Source of the DNA: Physcia stellaris
Taxonomy: Eukaryota; Ascomycota; Lecanoromycetes; Caliciales; Physciaceae
Direction: 5' to 3'
Assembly (NCBI GenBank): GCA_018902385.1
Contig: JABSSW010000044.1
Location: 186,001 to 250,000, forward strand
DNA: 64,000 nucleotides
Below are positions 45,352-56,871 of this stretch, one piece after another; position 1 is the first letter of the stretch, and every line of letters starts with the position of its first letter. The notes beneath the pieces are model-generated. The model was given only the letters and a program-made list of their open reading frames with translations. It was not told where the DNA came from and ran no database searches. A program made the position numbers and the translations under genes.

Positions 45352-48300
45352 TCACCTCTTCAACGTCTTCTGCTTCTCCGCATCCCTCCCCCTCCTCCCC
45401 TTCACCTGCAATCCCTTCCTAGCCCTCACCCTATCCATATAGCGCTTAGCCACATTCTCCCTATCCGCCAGCTCTCCCAAATCCTCCAGCTCGTCCTCCG
45501 TAAACGGCACCCAGAAGGGGTCTTCATCCAGCATTTCAAAGCCCTGGAAGACGAGCTGCGGGGACGCGGCGCCGGAAGTCCGTTTCCGTATCTCATCGCT
45601 GAAGCCGAAGGACTCGGCGACAGGGAGCACGGAGAGGATGGTGAAGAAGGGGGTGCCTTCTTTGAGGGACTCAGAGACGATGCGGCCGCGGCGGCGGGTG
45701 ATGACGCCGTAGACGCGCCCCAGGACTTCGGCTGGGAGAGGGGTCAGTGGGTATGCTTCAAGGGGTGGTGGAGAGGGGGCAATTTACTAGAAGCCTGGAT
45801 TTCGCAGCTGTACATGGCTAGAAGGATCCTGGGACTCCAGTCGAGGAAACCTTGCCGGATCGAGTCTCGGACCGTTTTGATGACTTCGCCGGTCAGACGA
45901 CCGAGTTGCTCCCGTGATGTTGATTCTTCGTCCGAGGAGTCTGCGACTGTCACTTCCTCGAGGAAGACTGCGATGCCTTGCACTGGTTCGTGGCATAGCG
46001 GACCTTGACCTGTAGCAAGCTGGAAGGCGTACGTGATTTTGTCGGAGAAGTCCTGGGCAGTCAATGCGTCTTTTATTTCTTGGCCTGCGGTGTCTGTGGA
46101 AGGATGGTGTTTTTCTGATTCTGAGGTTTCTCGGAGGCTAAGGTATATTAGCATCAATTTGATTTATGGCGAGGATATCTTTACAATTTCTGGCAAGTCC
46201 CTGTTTTGGTATTATCAAAGAGGATGTTGGGGCCTACCCTCCGCGGCCCAAATGCAGCTATTGTTTCAATAGCGTTCAACCACATGTTTGACATGGCTTT
46301 ATCCTCCGCGAATGCAGTCTTGAGATTCTCCTTGAAATCAATTAGTGAAAGTAAGCCTCCCGTATTGGTGTCAGGTTCAGCAGCATCGTCTTGCTCAATT
46401 CCACCGTCAGTAGGCTCGTCGTAGGATATCCTGCCTTCTGCTTCTGCTTTCTGCTTGGAGTAGATCTGTCGGACAATGGCAACATTCTTCTCAAGGAAGT
46501 CAACAACTGCAGCAGGTAGCGGCTGGACTTGTAAACGGATAGAGATCTGTTTCGAAGTCGTGGTAGAGACGACGGTCCCTCTTGGGAGACCCTTGTCCTT
46601 TGGCGGTGCCATCTCAGCGGCACTCACTATGCCTTCTCGATAAGGCACGATGGGCTCGCCAGCCTGGATCTCGCATCTGGCGAAACGCTCCCGCAAATCT
46701 TTCAGACAGCGTTCTAAGTGCAACTCTCCAGCCGTAAGGATCACGTGCTCGCCGCTATCCAGAGTTTCATATTGTGCACAAGGATCGCTTTGCTCTAGAA
46801 GTCGCATCCCTGATATCATCTTATCAAGGTCGCCAGGATTGACGGGCTCTAGGGCAACGCGGACAATAGGAGGAGCTCCCATACTCATGCCTGCAAGATT
46901 AACGCTGCCTTCCAGCTGACTGCAAAGAGTGCCTGATTTGAGTATATACCCTTCGAGGCCTGCGATGCCGAAGACGACCCCTGGCGGAACGGATTCTAAA
47001 GCCTCCAGACTACGACCCATCATCAGGTACAAGCCTGTTACGATCACCTTCTGTGGCTCTGGTTTGGAGTGCGGACTCGCAGGAGAGAATTTTGGAGGAA
47101 GCACGTAGACTGAGTCTCCCACCGATAGAACCCCAGAGTAAAGTCGTGCAAAACCAATCAAATGCTCAGGGTCCTCTTGCGGTACTGTCTCGGACTCTCC
47201 CTGTTCTTGGCTATTCTCAAGATTTCCTTCACCCAGTGCTTCTGTTAGGCCATTGAGCCCATCTGTCATACCACCTTCGGCAGCTGCTCTCGCTTTTTCT
47301 ATCTCTGCTCGCTTCTTTCGAGCTAGGTCTCTCGCTTCCTCGCCTGTCATTGTGCTACCACCGGTACGCTTATTCTGCGGCAGCTCGCTGGCTGGGACGG
47401 CCACCATTTTACTGACATATGCCACGATTGGATCTGACCGAGATGCTCCAAAGCCAGTCATAGCATCACGCACGGTCTGCTCGACATGCTTGGCTCCTGG
47501 TGACGCTTCAATAAGAGCTGGCAAGCGAGAAGCCTGTGCCGCTGGCGGAGCTGGGAGGTGTTCGATTACAGATACAAGAACAGCAGTAGAAAGAGGAAGC
47601 CAAGCGGCGAAGAGCGTTGTAAGTATAGCACGTGGATCTCTTGATCGCAGAACATGAGGAGGAATGGTCAACGAGAGTGATTTTGTAATTTTCTCAACCA
47701 TAGCAGGATCACTACACCATGTACGTTGATAAGCGAAAATTCTACAAAGGAAAATGTAGGAGACTCCCACCCTTTGCCCTTGTTGCCACCTGTCGTAGCT
47801 TCATAGATAGCCCATATGTTTTCCAGGACGAGCTGCACGAACATAGGCTTGATTGCTCTGCCCTTCAAGTGCTTCGACCCAAGCACTTTCTTGGTCTTGG
47901 GTTCGAGGTAGTAGTCTCCCCACAGCACTTTCTCAAGGACCGAGCGATTGACTCCAAGCTTCTTCTCCCATAGATGTGCAAATTGACGTACGGTAAACGC
48001 CCAGCCATCCGTCGCACTGCTGAAAATGACATTGTGCTTCTCGGGCGCAAAGTAGAGATCCTCGTCATCTTTCTCCTCAAAGTCACTAGCTGTACCTGTT
48101 GTAGCAATGCTCGCAGAATCCTCTGAGATGGGTACATTAGCTGTCCTCGCAGATCTACGCTCGCTCTTCTCCTGTTCTTTGGCAGCGGCAGCGGCTACAC
48201 GCTCCTCAACTCGCTCTCGCCATTGCAGATCCTCTTCCATTCTCTCGCCCTGGAAAAAGCTTCCAATTACAGCGTTGATCTGCTCAAGCAGCTTTGTTAG

Positions 48301-48930
48301 ATGGCTATAGGCTTCGCTAGGGGACATCTTGAGCTCAGTGATTAGCCTGTCCATCTTGTTGATTACCAAGAGAGGCTTCATATGTTCTATCCAAGTCTGC
48401 CTTAGCACAGTAACAGTTTGGCTACAGACGCCTTCGACAGCATCGACAAGAACCAAAGCACCGTCACATAGCCTAGAGGCTGTAGATACCTCGCTACTAA
48501 AATCTATATGACCTGGGGAGTCAATGAGATTGATCAAGTACTCTTTTTGACTCGGAGAAGTGTCGAGCTCGCTACGTCTCGTCATGGAGAAATAAAGAGA
48601 TATAGCGGAAGACTCCATGGTGATACCACGAAGCTGCTCGTCCGGCCTGGAATCGAGGTATCGAATCTTGCCGGCGAGCTTGGGGGAGATGATGCCATTG
48701 GTGGCAATGAGCCCATCAGTAAGAGAAGTTTTCCCATGATCCTATAATTTCAGATCCAGAACGAAAGTGGGCAATAGACATAGGCCAACTCACCACATGG
48801 GCCAGAATGCAGATCTAGACTACGTGTCAGTACCCTCTATTCACTGCGATTTTCGAAGAAGGCGCACATTTCGAATCTCTTCCGCGTTGCGCTGCAAGCC
48901 GATTAGCTTTTCGGGGCCGATGACAGGCAT
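45352..48930 (-). CDS. EFL1: Ribosome-assembly GTPase EFL1/RIA1
   Basis: Six exons (48930-48868, 48814-48794, 48741-47771, 47711-46185, 46137-45788, 45731-45352); all phases match and give 1103 residues, as in relatives. Exon 2 is only 21 bp and encodes ICILAHV, leading into [11 protein letters not shown] (G1). Further motifs are RGITMESS (G2), DSPGHIDF (G3), NKMDRL (G4), then the EF-2-like domains including [17 protein letters not shown] and the domain IV/V end ([27 protein letters not shown]). A charged insert (about 48060-48220) is typical of EFL1 and separates it from EF-2. The protein acts with Sdo1/SBDS in the cytosol to remove Tif6/eIF6 from new 60S subunits. Divergent from the PH protein gene, 545 bp apart. 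Confidence 0.96.
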
Positions 48931-49475
48931 CTTCTCTACAGATGGAGCTGGAGCATAGTCCTGTTTGGTTTGATGCGTTGGTTGTTAGCAGATGTTGAAG
49001 CGAGTGTGAAATATCTTGAGCGGTTCTTCATTGATAGGACTCTGCGTCATGCTGACACACGGCGAACCGGTGCTGGTGGTGTCGAAAGAGATTTAAACAA
49101 TCATGAAACAGTGACTCTACTAATTTCATAAGGACAATTGGGTAATGAGTGAGCCACGGCAGGGTGCAGTCACAGCCAAGGGCGGTTAGCTGTTTCGTAG
49201 ATCTTCAGGTAGATCACTGCCCCTTCCCGTTGACTGGCTCGCCGGACTCATCGCTAAAGCCCCACCAACAAACGCCTAGAACGCCCATGCGGGGAAAAGA
49301 GGGATCATTCAGCATCAATAATAACCCCCAAAAGCTCAACAGTGAGACTATCGCTGTTTTGCAAATTCTCTTTTAACCCAAACTTCCTTCTCATGGCAAT
49401 TCTTTAGCAATGTAAAAGACTAAGTCGCCACCTCATCTCCTCCTCCAGCTAGTATCTCATTCTACCCCCATAATA
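48931..49475. other. Shared promoter region of EFL1 and the PH protein gene
   Basis: Divergent intergenic region. No motif stands out to me beyond a short pyrimidine-rich stretch just before 49476. Confidence 0.4.
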
Positions 49476-50762
49476 ATGGCTGAAGTCATTTCTCCAACTC
49501 AGCAAGCCTTCCAAGCCGCCCCAGAGCCTCTACAGCTCACTAGCGACACACGACTACCTCCACCTGCCCAGACGATCGTGGTATCCGCGACTAATACCTC
49601 GCAACGCAACGGACATCTAAACCTGGATACTTTCTCTCCAGTCAATCAGAAAGGGCACTTCGAATTCGACCGTGTACTGAAAAGTGGCCTTGTGCAAAAA
49701 CGGAACCGGAAGACAAAAGTAAGCTCTCTCCCACGGGTCATGCCATAAGCTGCTGACAGCCAGCGACCACAGCAATGGAGGAGCTTCTACCTAGTCCTCC
49801 GCCCCAACCTGCTCTCAATCTACAAAAGCCCCTCGGAGGAACGCCTCCATAAGCAAGTAACCCTTTCAGATCTCTCAGCCGTGGCCTACCTCAAAGACCC
49901 AAAGGGCAAACGACAAAACGTCTTCGGCCTATTCTCACCGGCACGGAACTTCCACTTCCAAACCAGCAGCGCAGAAGAAACCCGCGCATGGGTCGAGCTC
50001 ATCAAGCGGGAAGCCCGCATCGACGAAGAAGAGCAAGGAACGCTCTACCACAGCCCCACAGCCCTCGAAACCGGCCCCGAACAAAGCTGGGACCACGACC
50101 GCCACGCCTCCAGCTCCCCCGAACCCTTCGAAACCGCGCCCCGGAAATCGACCACAAGAGACGGCATCCGGATCCCCAGCGCCGGCCGACCCCCAGCCCA
50201 CGAGCTTGACTACTCCGGCACCGAACACGCCTCCTACTCCGACCTCTCCGACGCGCCTCCCGCCCAAAGCCGAAGTAATTTCAGCTCCCCGATCCCCCGC
50301 AAAATCCCACCATATTCCTCCACCCAAGCAACCTCAACCCATCCGGGCTCCGAAGCGCCCCGCAACGCAAGCCAACAGAGCATCCCAACCGAAACCACCG
50401 AAGACCCCGAACGCGTCATCTGGCACGGCTACCTCCTCTGCCTGAAATCGCACCGCGGCGTCCGGCAATGGAAGCGCCTGTGGGCCGTCCTCCGCCTCAA
50501 AAGTCTCGCCTTTTACAAGAACGAGGAGGAGTACTCGGCGCAGCTGATACTGCCCCTGAGTAACATCATCAACGCGGTGGAGATTGATCCTGTTAGTCGG
50601 AGCAAGAGGTTTTGTATGCAGATTATTGCGGAGGAGAAGACGTATCGGTTTTGTGCGCCGAGTGAGGAGGCGTTGGCGAGGTGGTTGGGGGCGGTGAAGA
50701 GTTTGATTGTTAAGCGGCGGGGGAAGGTGGATGGGGTTGGGAGGATGGAGAGGATGGTGTAA
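49476..50762 (+). CDS. Double pleckstrin-homology protein, Opy1-like
   Basis: Exons 49476-49718 and 49773-50762, intron 49719-49772 (GTAAGC...CACAG), 410 residues. A first PH domain lies at residues about 63-145 (VLKSGLVQKRNRKTK-QWRSFYLVLRPNLLSIYK... to SAEETRAWVELI). A second lies at about 300-400 (VIWHGYLLCLKSHRGVRQWKRLWAVLRLKSLAFYKN... to SEEALARWLGAVKSL). A Pro/Ser-rich linker of about 150 residues separates them. The layout matches yeast Opy1, a PI(4,5)P2-binding protein at the plasma membrane that moderates PI4P 5-kinase. Codon use changes sharply at about 50540, from C-ending to G- or T-ending codons. Confidence 0.88.
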
Positions 50763-51169
50763 GGATTGATGATGAGATGGTTGACGATGTAGCATAGGTG
50801 GGATTTTTGAAAGCGTTTGGATGGTAGTTGTCAGTTGGTTGATACCCATTGTCTTTGGTCTCTAGCACTAGGAAAGCATTGCCTTTGATGGAGAAATGCT
50901 AGGGAACAATGGCGTTTGGGACAGCATAGCATTGAAAATGGAGAGATAATGGAGAGATACTTGGTTGAGCAGAGGATTAGTCAAGAGTATAGCCACGAGA
51001 CGGTACAAAAATTATGTACACAAGCCTACTGTATGCTCTGTACATCGTGCCCCTTCTATACGCAGCTCCCAATATGCTCGCTATGCTCTACAAAATGTCT
51101 ATGAGAACTCTGTCATACCTTGATATTGCCGTCCAGCCCTGTAAATCAGCGCGCCTCAGCTGAATGCGA
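50763..51169. other. Convergent intergenic region
   Basis: Between the 3' ends of the PH protein gene and RAD5. No gene seen; probably two 3' untranslated regions and a terminator zone. Confidence 0.4.
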
Positions 51170-54100
51170 TTAGCTCAATAACTCCTTGATATCTTCAATC
51201 CTCTGCATCTTCTTCTCCTCTTCGCTCATCATGCCCAATGAGCTCGCGCTATTTGTCAAGTCAGCGCCCTATCATTCTCATCCTCTCCTGCTCCTTCTCT
51301 CCAATCCAACTGAAAGAGAACCACGTGTGAACCATAAAAGGAAGAGGGGAAGAAAAACTCACATAAACTTCTTCCTCTCCTGAATTCTCAACATCCTCCC
51401 CTCAATGCTCCCCTCCACAATAAACCTTACGACCTTCACCTCACTCTCCTGCCCCATCCGATGCACGCGATCGATCGCCTGCGCCTCCACCGCAAAGCTC
51501 CACCACGGATCCATCATAAACACTCGCTTCGCCGCCGTAAGGTTTAGCCCCACGCCGCCAGCTCTCAAACTCAGCAGCAATACGACGCCCTTTTTATGGG
51601 CCGTGAATTCGGTGATACATGCCGCGCGCGCCTTTTGGGTCATCGCGCCATCGAAGCGTAAGGTCGGGATGTTGGCACGGGCGAGCGCTGGAGAAATAAG
51701 GTCGAGGAAGGAGGTGAACTGGGAGAAGACTACGGATTTAGCGCATGGGTCGTCACGGCGGAGGAGCTTGAGATGGGTTGTCAGTGCGGCGATTTTGGCG
51801 GAGGATGCATTGCCGATGCGCGAGAGGGAGATGCGAGGAGGGCTGGAGGTGCCGTTTGGCTGAGTGGCGGAGTAGAGGTCGTCTTCAGTGCGGGAATGGT
51901 GGACGATTTCAAATACGTCTCGCTGGTTGATAGGTTCACGACAATTGAAGCAGAGGGGGAGGGTGTGTTTGTCTTTCTGGTGATCGATATAGTCGAGAAG
52001 ACACTTCTTGCAGGCGCTGTGCCAACAGCCGGTTACGGCGGGCTCGAGCATGGGTTCTTCGGAGCAGATTGGGCATTCATTGTTGGCTTCGGTTTGTATC
52101 TGCTGCAGAACGTGGGCTCCATATTTGTTCGCGATGTCCTGCTCCCCGGTGTCAGAAGTGAAGCGTTCGATCAGCTCTTGGAGGTCCATGTCATCGGCTA
52201 AGCCATTTGCTATGTCTGAGGCAGCTGCCGCGTCTTCTTCCTCTGCGGCGATGTTCTTATTCCGTGTTAAAACGGGATGACAGCATGACTGACGGAGACG
52301 AAGAATCTGGGCGAAGATTGTGGTGTAAGACTTGAGGAGGGTTCCAGCCTCCATTGTAGCGTTGAACGTTCGTTTTGCACGCGTAAAGATGTAGTCGTAG
52401 ACTTCTCGCTCTTGCTTAGAAAGCTGAAGTTCCTCGACTTCTATCGTGCGAGGAGGCAGCGGAACTAAGGCCTCACCCTCTGGAGTCTTCATATCCTTCG
52501 TACGGCGAAGAACGAGGGGTTCCAAGACCGTTTGCACGACATCCAGTGCTCGAATGAAGTCCTTAGACTCGAAGGGTACTGTGATGAATGTTTTCCAGAA
52601 GGAGAAGTTTGACCACGGCTCCACTCGCAAAAATCGAACGAGACTGAAAAGATCCTCCAGACGGTTTACAATGGGCGTACCTGTTAGGACCCATCTGTGC
52701 TGGGCACTAATCTCATAACAGGCCTTTGCCGTCTTCGACTGCCTATTTTTTATGAAGTGAGCCTCGTCGAGTATTACTCGAAAGAAATCGAGCGAGAATA
52801 GTCCGCCATGCGACCCCCGATCACCTCCACGGCTTGCGACTGCATTGAATTCAGACAGAACGATACCATAGCTAGTGATGATGAGTTGCGGAGCAGACGC
52901 GGCGTTCGCCTCACAGCATAAGTTTTGCAGATTAGCGGCTTTATCACTGCCATAGTAGACCAGTGTTTTCAAAGTACCCGGCTTGGATGCCTTAGATGCC
53001 TCGCTTTCCCATTGAGCGAGTAAAGACATTGGCGCGACGACAAGCGTCGTACAAGGTGCTGATTCGACGGCAGACGAGTTCTTTGGCAATCTCGGCAGAG
53101 TATTCACAGACGTTGGAGCTATATCCGCTGCTTGCATTGCGGTTTCTGATCTGTGAGAATGCATGAGACTGAGCATCTCAATAGTTTTGCCCAAACCCAT
53201 CTCATCGGCCAAAATCCCACCAAGGCAGTGCTGCTCCTGTAATGGAAATTCTAGAGACAGCTCGCCTGAATAGGGATTGACATAGAAACTATCCTGGTCA
53301 GCAACGTTAGGAACCTCCATGTCATCCATGTCCTTGACGGGCCATCGATACTCTTCCCATAGTGGGTGCATGGAGCGTTCTTGCTTCTCTGACTTTTCGT
53401 CCTTCTCCTTGCTCATCATCCAATGCAATGCTTGTTTTTGGTATTTACGCAGGTCCATCACGAAAGTATCAGCTGGCTCTTTCGTAGGTGTATCGAAGTC
53501 GAATGATTGTGCTTTCTTGTAAAGTGTGTCAAGCTGATCTTGTTCTAGTTCTTTACCATCTTCGGCTTCATCTCCTTCAGGTGCTGTTGGGGAGGAACTT
53601 CCATCATTTGTTGTCTTACTTTTCTTATCCTCAGCCTCCTTGTCATATTGTTCAGCGATTTCAGCAGCCTGTAAGATCCCTTCCCGCTTGTGCTTCGCCG
53701 TTGTCTCGTTTACTGTGGCTGGGTGTAGATTTATCTCATCAAATAGCTTGACCAGAGCAACCTGCCTCAAGCGAAGATCTTTTTCCTCTGAGGTCTCCTT
53801 TTCCTCAAAGATACCAGTCGTACGATTATTGTTCTCTGGCTTGACAAAACCACCAGCCTCAAAGGCTCGCCTGAGTAGAGAACATCTGAGTTGTAGGTAT
53901 ATTGTATCGTTGACCCGTACTCTGTCTTCAGCAAAGACACAAGTACCATCAAATCGGCACACCTTTTGGTCCATCAACGTAGATACCCAGGCGGCGGTCT
54001 CCTTGGGTAATCTTCCCACTTCCTCACCCTTTGCATTCGTAAACCGGACGATTATGTCCGCTCGCATCCTTGCAGCACTCATCTTGGAAGATTGTATGGC

Positions 54101-54765
54101 TTTCCCCCGCGACCTACCTTGACTGGCGGTTTAATCTTGGTCCTCTCAATCTTTACGGCTTCTCCATGTCTGAGGAGACTTGGTCCACTTCTTGTTGCCC
54201 AACCTGCAACTCCGAAGGCACCCACATATCGAGCCTCTGGCATGGATGGAAGGGCCACTGGTGCTTTGGGAGAAGACTGAGATCTTTGCTCCTGAGGTGT
54301 CGGCTTTGAGGGCACATGTTTTGGCAATCCTGAGTTGAAAGTGTCCTTGATGGTACTGGATGGGGGTGCTGCAGGCAATGAGCTTTTCCATGAGCCGTCC
54401 AGATATATGTTGATCGCACGCTCCAGATTTCCACCGGCCAGCTCCTGTAATCGTCGGAGGGAGTCGTCCGATATGTGACTATCGATAAAAGATTCGAAAA
54501 GCTGCTTGTCGAAGCCATCCTTGGGATGATCTGTCGGGGGCGTAACCTCTCCAGGAAGTTTCAAGTCGGATTGAGTGGAGCTGTGTTTGAAACCGTCGAC
54601 GGATGCTTCCTTGGTGCCTGCATTGGGCGAAACCTCGGAGAGAGCATCGGTGCTGTTGAGTGGCAAGATGAACGCTTCAGGTCGCTCTTCAGGTGGCGTA
54701 GGAGAGTCTTCGGCGAAAAAGCGCCTTTTCTTCTTCGGTCTCCCTTCGACATCTGCAAAGCTCAT
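51170..54765 (-). CDS. RAD5: DNA repair helicase/ubiquitin ligase RAD5 (frame broken once)
   Basis: The last exon (51248-51170) joins across an intron at 51249-51362 and adds the family tail (GMMSEEEKKMQRIEDIKELL). In order are: an N-terminal region with a UBA-like stretch (DDSLRRLQELAGGNLERAIN), a HIRAN domain from residue about 178 (ARYVGAFGVAGWATRSG), the SNF2 ATPase (ADEMGLGKTIEMLSLM, ILDEAHFIKN), the RING finger (CPICSEEP...CWHSACKKC...CFNC) and helicase C (DRVHRMGQ). RAD5 polyubiquitinates PCNA and remodels stalled forks. The frame changes inside the HIRAN domain. One added G in the run of five at 54104-54108 (C on the plus strand) would read VKVGRGGKAIQSSKMSAARM and give 1160 residues. 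The alternative, a 35-nt intron (GTAGGT...CCAAG), would be unusually short. Confidence 0.93.
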
Positions 54766-55697
54766 GATCGTGTCTATAGTGGCAAATGGTCAAGCCTCGA
54801 GCAAAGTGGGTTTCGAAGCTCGAAGGCGTTACGCGACGTGAACGCGCTAGCCTCATTCGGCTGTCTATGTTGAAGGTGGGCGTGGCTGAAGACCCAATTC
54901 CGCACAATAAGTCTACAGGCGATTGATATTGTGTACCTCCGTACTTTACGGAGTATACTTCCTATCGATTTTGCTTGAAACCGAGGCTAACGAGGTATAC
55001 GGCTATCTCAATTTTTTTTTAATCGAAAATTCATGCCAAGACTTGATGTGTGATCCTTCATAATGATTCATGTATAAAAATATTAATGGCGTCGACATTT
55101 ATGGGCGAACGACAAGAATTTTCTGAATATCAGTATCGCCACCCCCACTTTTAGGAAACCCAACTCCATGCCACCGGCCACCTAGGCTTCCCCGGAGCAG
55201 ACCCAAAAGAACCCCGAGAAAGCCCCCAAGAAGCATCCCAACGACCTCTGTTCAAATTGCCTCCAACGGATTCCCCCAATCTTTTCATTCATAAGCCCAA
55301 GGAAATCTCGAATAAACCCCCTGAAACTTCTTACAGAAACCTTCAAAAGTCTCTACCGAAAGCGTCTCAACCTTTCTTAAAGACGATTCTGTTGTCAAAG
55401 ACGTTAGATGACACGTATTGGAGAATCTTGACAAGGTATGTAGAGAACCCATCCAACATTGGAGTTAGTCTGGGTGGGTCTGGGAGCCTTCTGGAGACAC
55501 GTTCAAAGAGGCTCTGAAGTCTTTGGAAGTATCGAGGTAAGGGGGGTTTTCCCCAATTAGGGGGGTGAGACTGTTCCAAGACGTATGTTTTTGCTTGGCC
55601 TCTTCGACCAATGTGAGTACGGTCCAAGTACTTTTTAATAGCGCAAGTCGCCAGTTTCTGGGATGCTGCGATACTATGGAGGTCATCCTCCAATACT
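54766..55697. other. Intergenic, promoter of RAD5
   Basis: No gene supported. It holds a perfect 7-bp hairpin at 54937-54953 and an AT-rich run near 55010-55080. Frames around 55257-55813 on both strands shadow each other and show no domain. Confidence 0.4.
54937..54953. repeat. CTCCGTA-CTT-TACGGAG hairpin
   Basis: Perfect 7-bp inverted repeat with a 3-base loop. The arm sequence recurs in other intergenic places of the window (about 40034, 44029, 57577, 58611). Confidence 0.6.
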
Positions 55698-56871
55698 TCA
55701 GGTGGCCATACTATCGTCCCACACATCGTCGCTTGCCAACCAGCGCAATATGTCCTCTTTGTTGACCCTCGGCGTTGGCCCCTTATATATGTCTGAACTG
55801 AATTTCTCGTCACAGCCGCACGATGACTGTGGAGTGTTCTTTAGGCGGTTTGATTCCGATGTTGCAGTCCGAAATTCCACAAGCTTCATCACCTGCGAAG
55901 CCTCCAAGCTAGTCTGAGCACTGAGATCTGCCAATTCTCCTTGAATGTTCACTTCTGCTATGAATATCTGCCTCAGGTCTGCCACCTCTTCAACGCTATC
56001 CAGCGAAGCCACCCACGGTGGACTGAGAAGATCACAAGCCGCAGCACAAACAGCGGCGACAAGGAGTGCGGAGGAGTGTTCTTCAGCGCCTGTCATGTAA
56101 TCCCCAATGAAGAATTCCATATTGAACAATGGATACGCCGGGTGGATCCAGGTCCAGTAAAGAGAAAGTAGATGCTTGATCAATAATAAACTCATAGTTG
56201 GGCGGTAGACGATGTGGTCTGGGGCCGGTGATGGTTCCTGTTTTACCCCTGTGACAGTGCCAGGGGATATCCTATCAGAGCTTCCTTGTAATGTATTCTC
56301 AGTTGCTGCCGACGACGGATCATCACAAGACGGTGTTCCTCGACATGATTTGGCGAAATTCGCGACAAGAACAAGGTCTTCTTGGTCTTTCAGCAAGTCA
56401 AGAATCGCGGGAACTTGTCGGTTTGAACGTAGAGCATCAAGAATCTGCGTTGATAAGACGTTCTTTTGCCGCAGCTCGTTAATTTCTCGCTGCATATCTT
56501 GCTTGGCCATTTTTGAACTCATCAGGTATTCGCAGACAGGTGAGTGTTGCGCAACACATTTAGAGCAAGGTTGGGCTCCGTTGCACTAAATAACAATGAT
56601 TCTTGCGGTCAGAAGGCCCAAAACTTGAAAGTTTGATGGATTGAGCAAGGGTTCTTACCTTTGTACGCCTTCTTTGGCAAGCCGTGCATGCATTCGCGAT
56701 AACTGATGAGGAAGGCTTCCGCCGTCTTTTTTTCGCCTGGTCATCTTTGCCGACACACTGATTCTGACCTAGAGCGGAACGATCGTTCGAAGACATGGGA
56801 GCTATCGAAGATAATTGTGAAGTCAACGATTCAGACTCCTTAGACTTGGTATTGGTTCTCAATTCATTCAT
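55698..56871 (-). CDS. Zn2Cys6 fungal transcription factor, short form
   Basis: Exons 56871-56659 and 56585-55698, intron 56586-56658 (GTAAGA...TTTAG), 366 residues. The intron splits the zinc cluster: NACTACQRRRTK joins CNGAQPCSKCVAQHSPVCEY to give the full six-cysteine binuclear cluster. Upstream lies a basic stretch (KKRRRKPSSS), probably a nuclear signal, and downstream a short coiled coil (MAKQDMQREINELRQKN). The middle part (LSLYWTWIHPAYPLFNMEFFIGDYMTG...LLVAAVCAAACDLLSPPW) matches the start of the fungal-specific regulatory domain. The frame stops soon after, about half the usual length of the family, with no clear further exon, so the protein is either naturally short or lacks its end. 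Start could also be Met 56796. The target genes are unknown. Confidence 0.85.
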
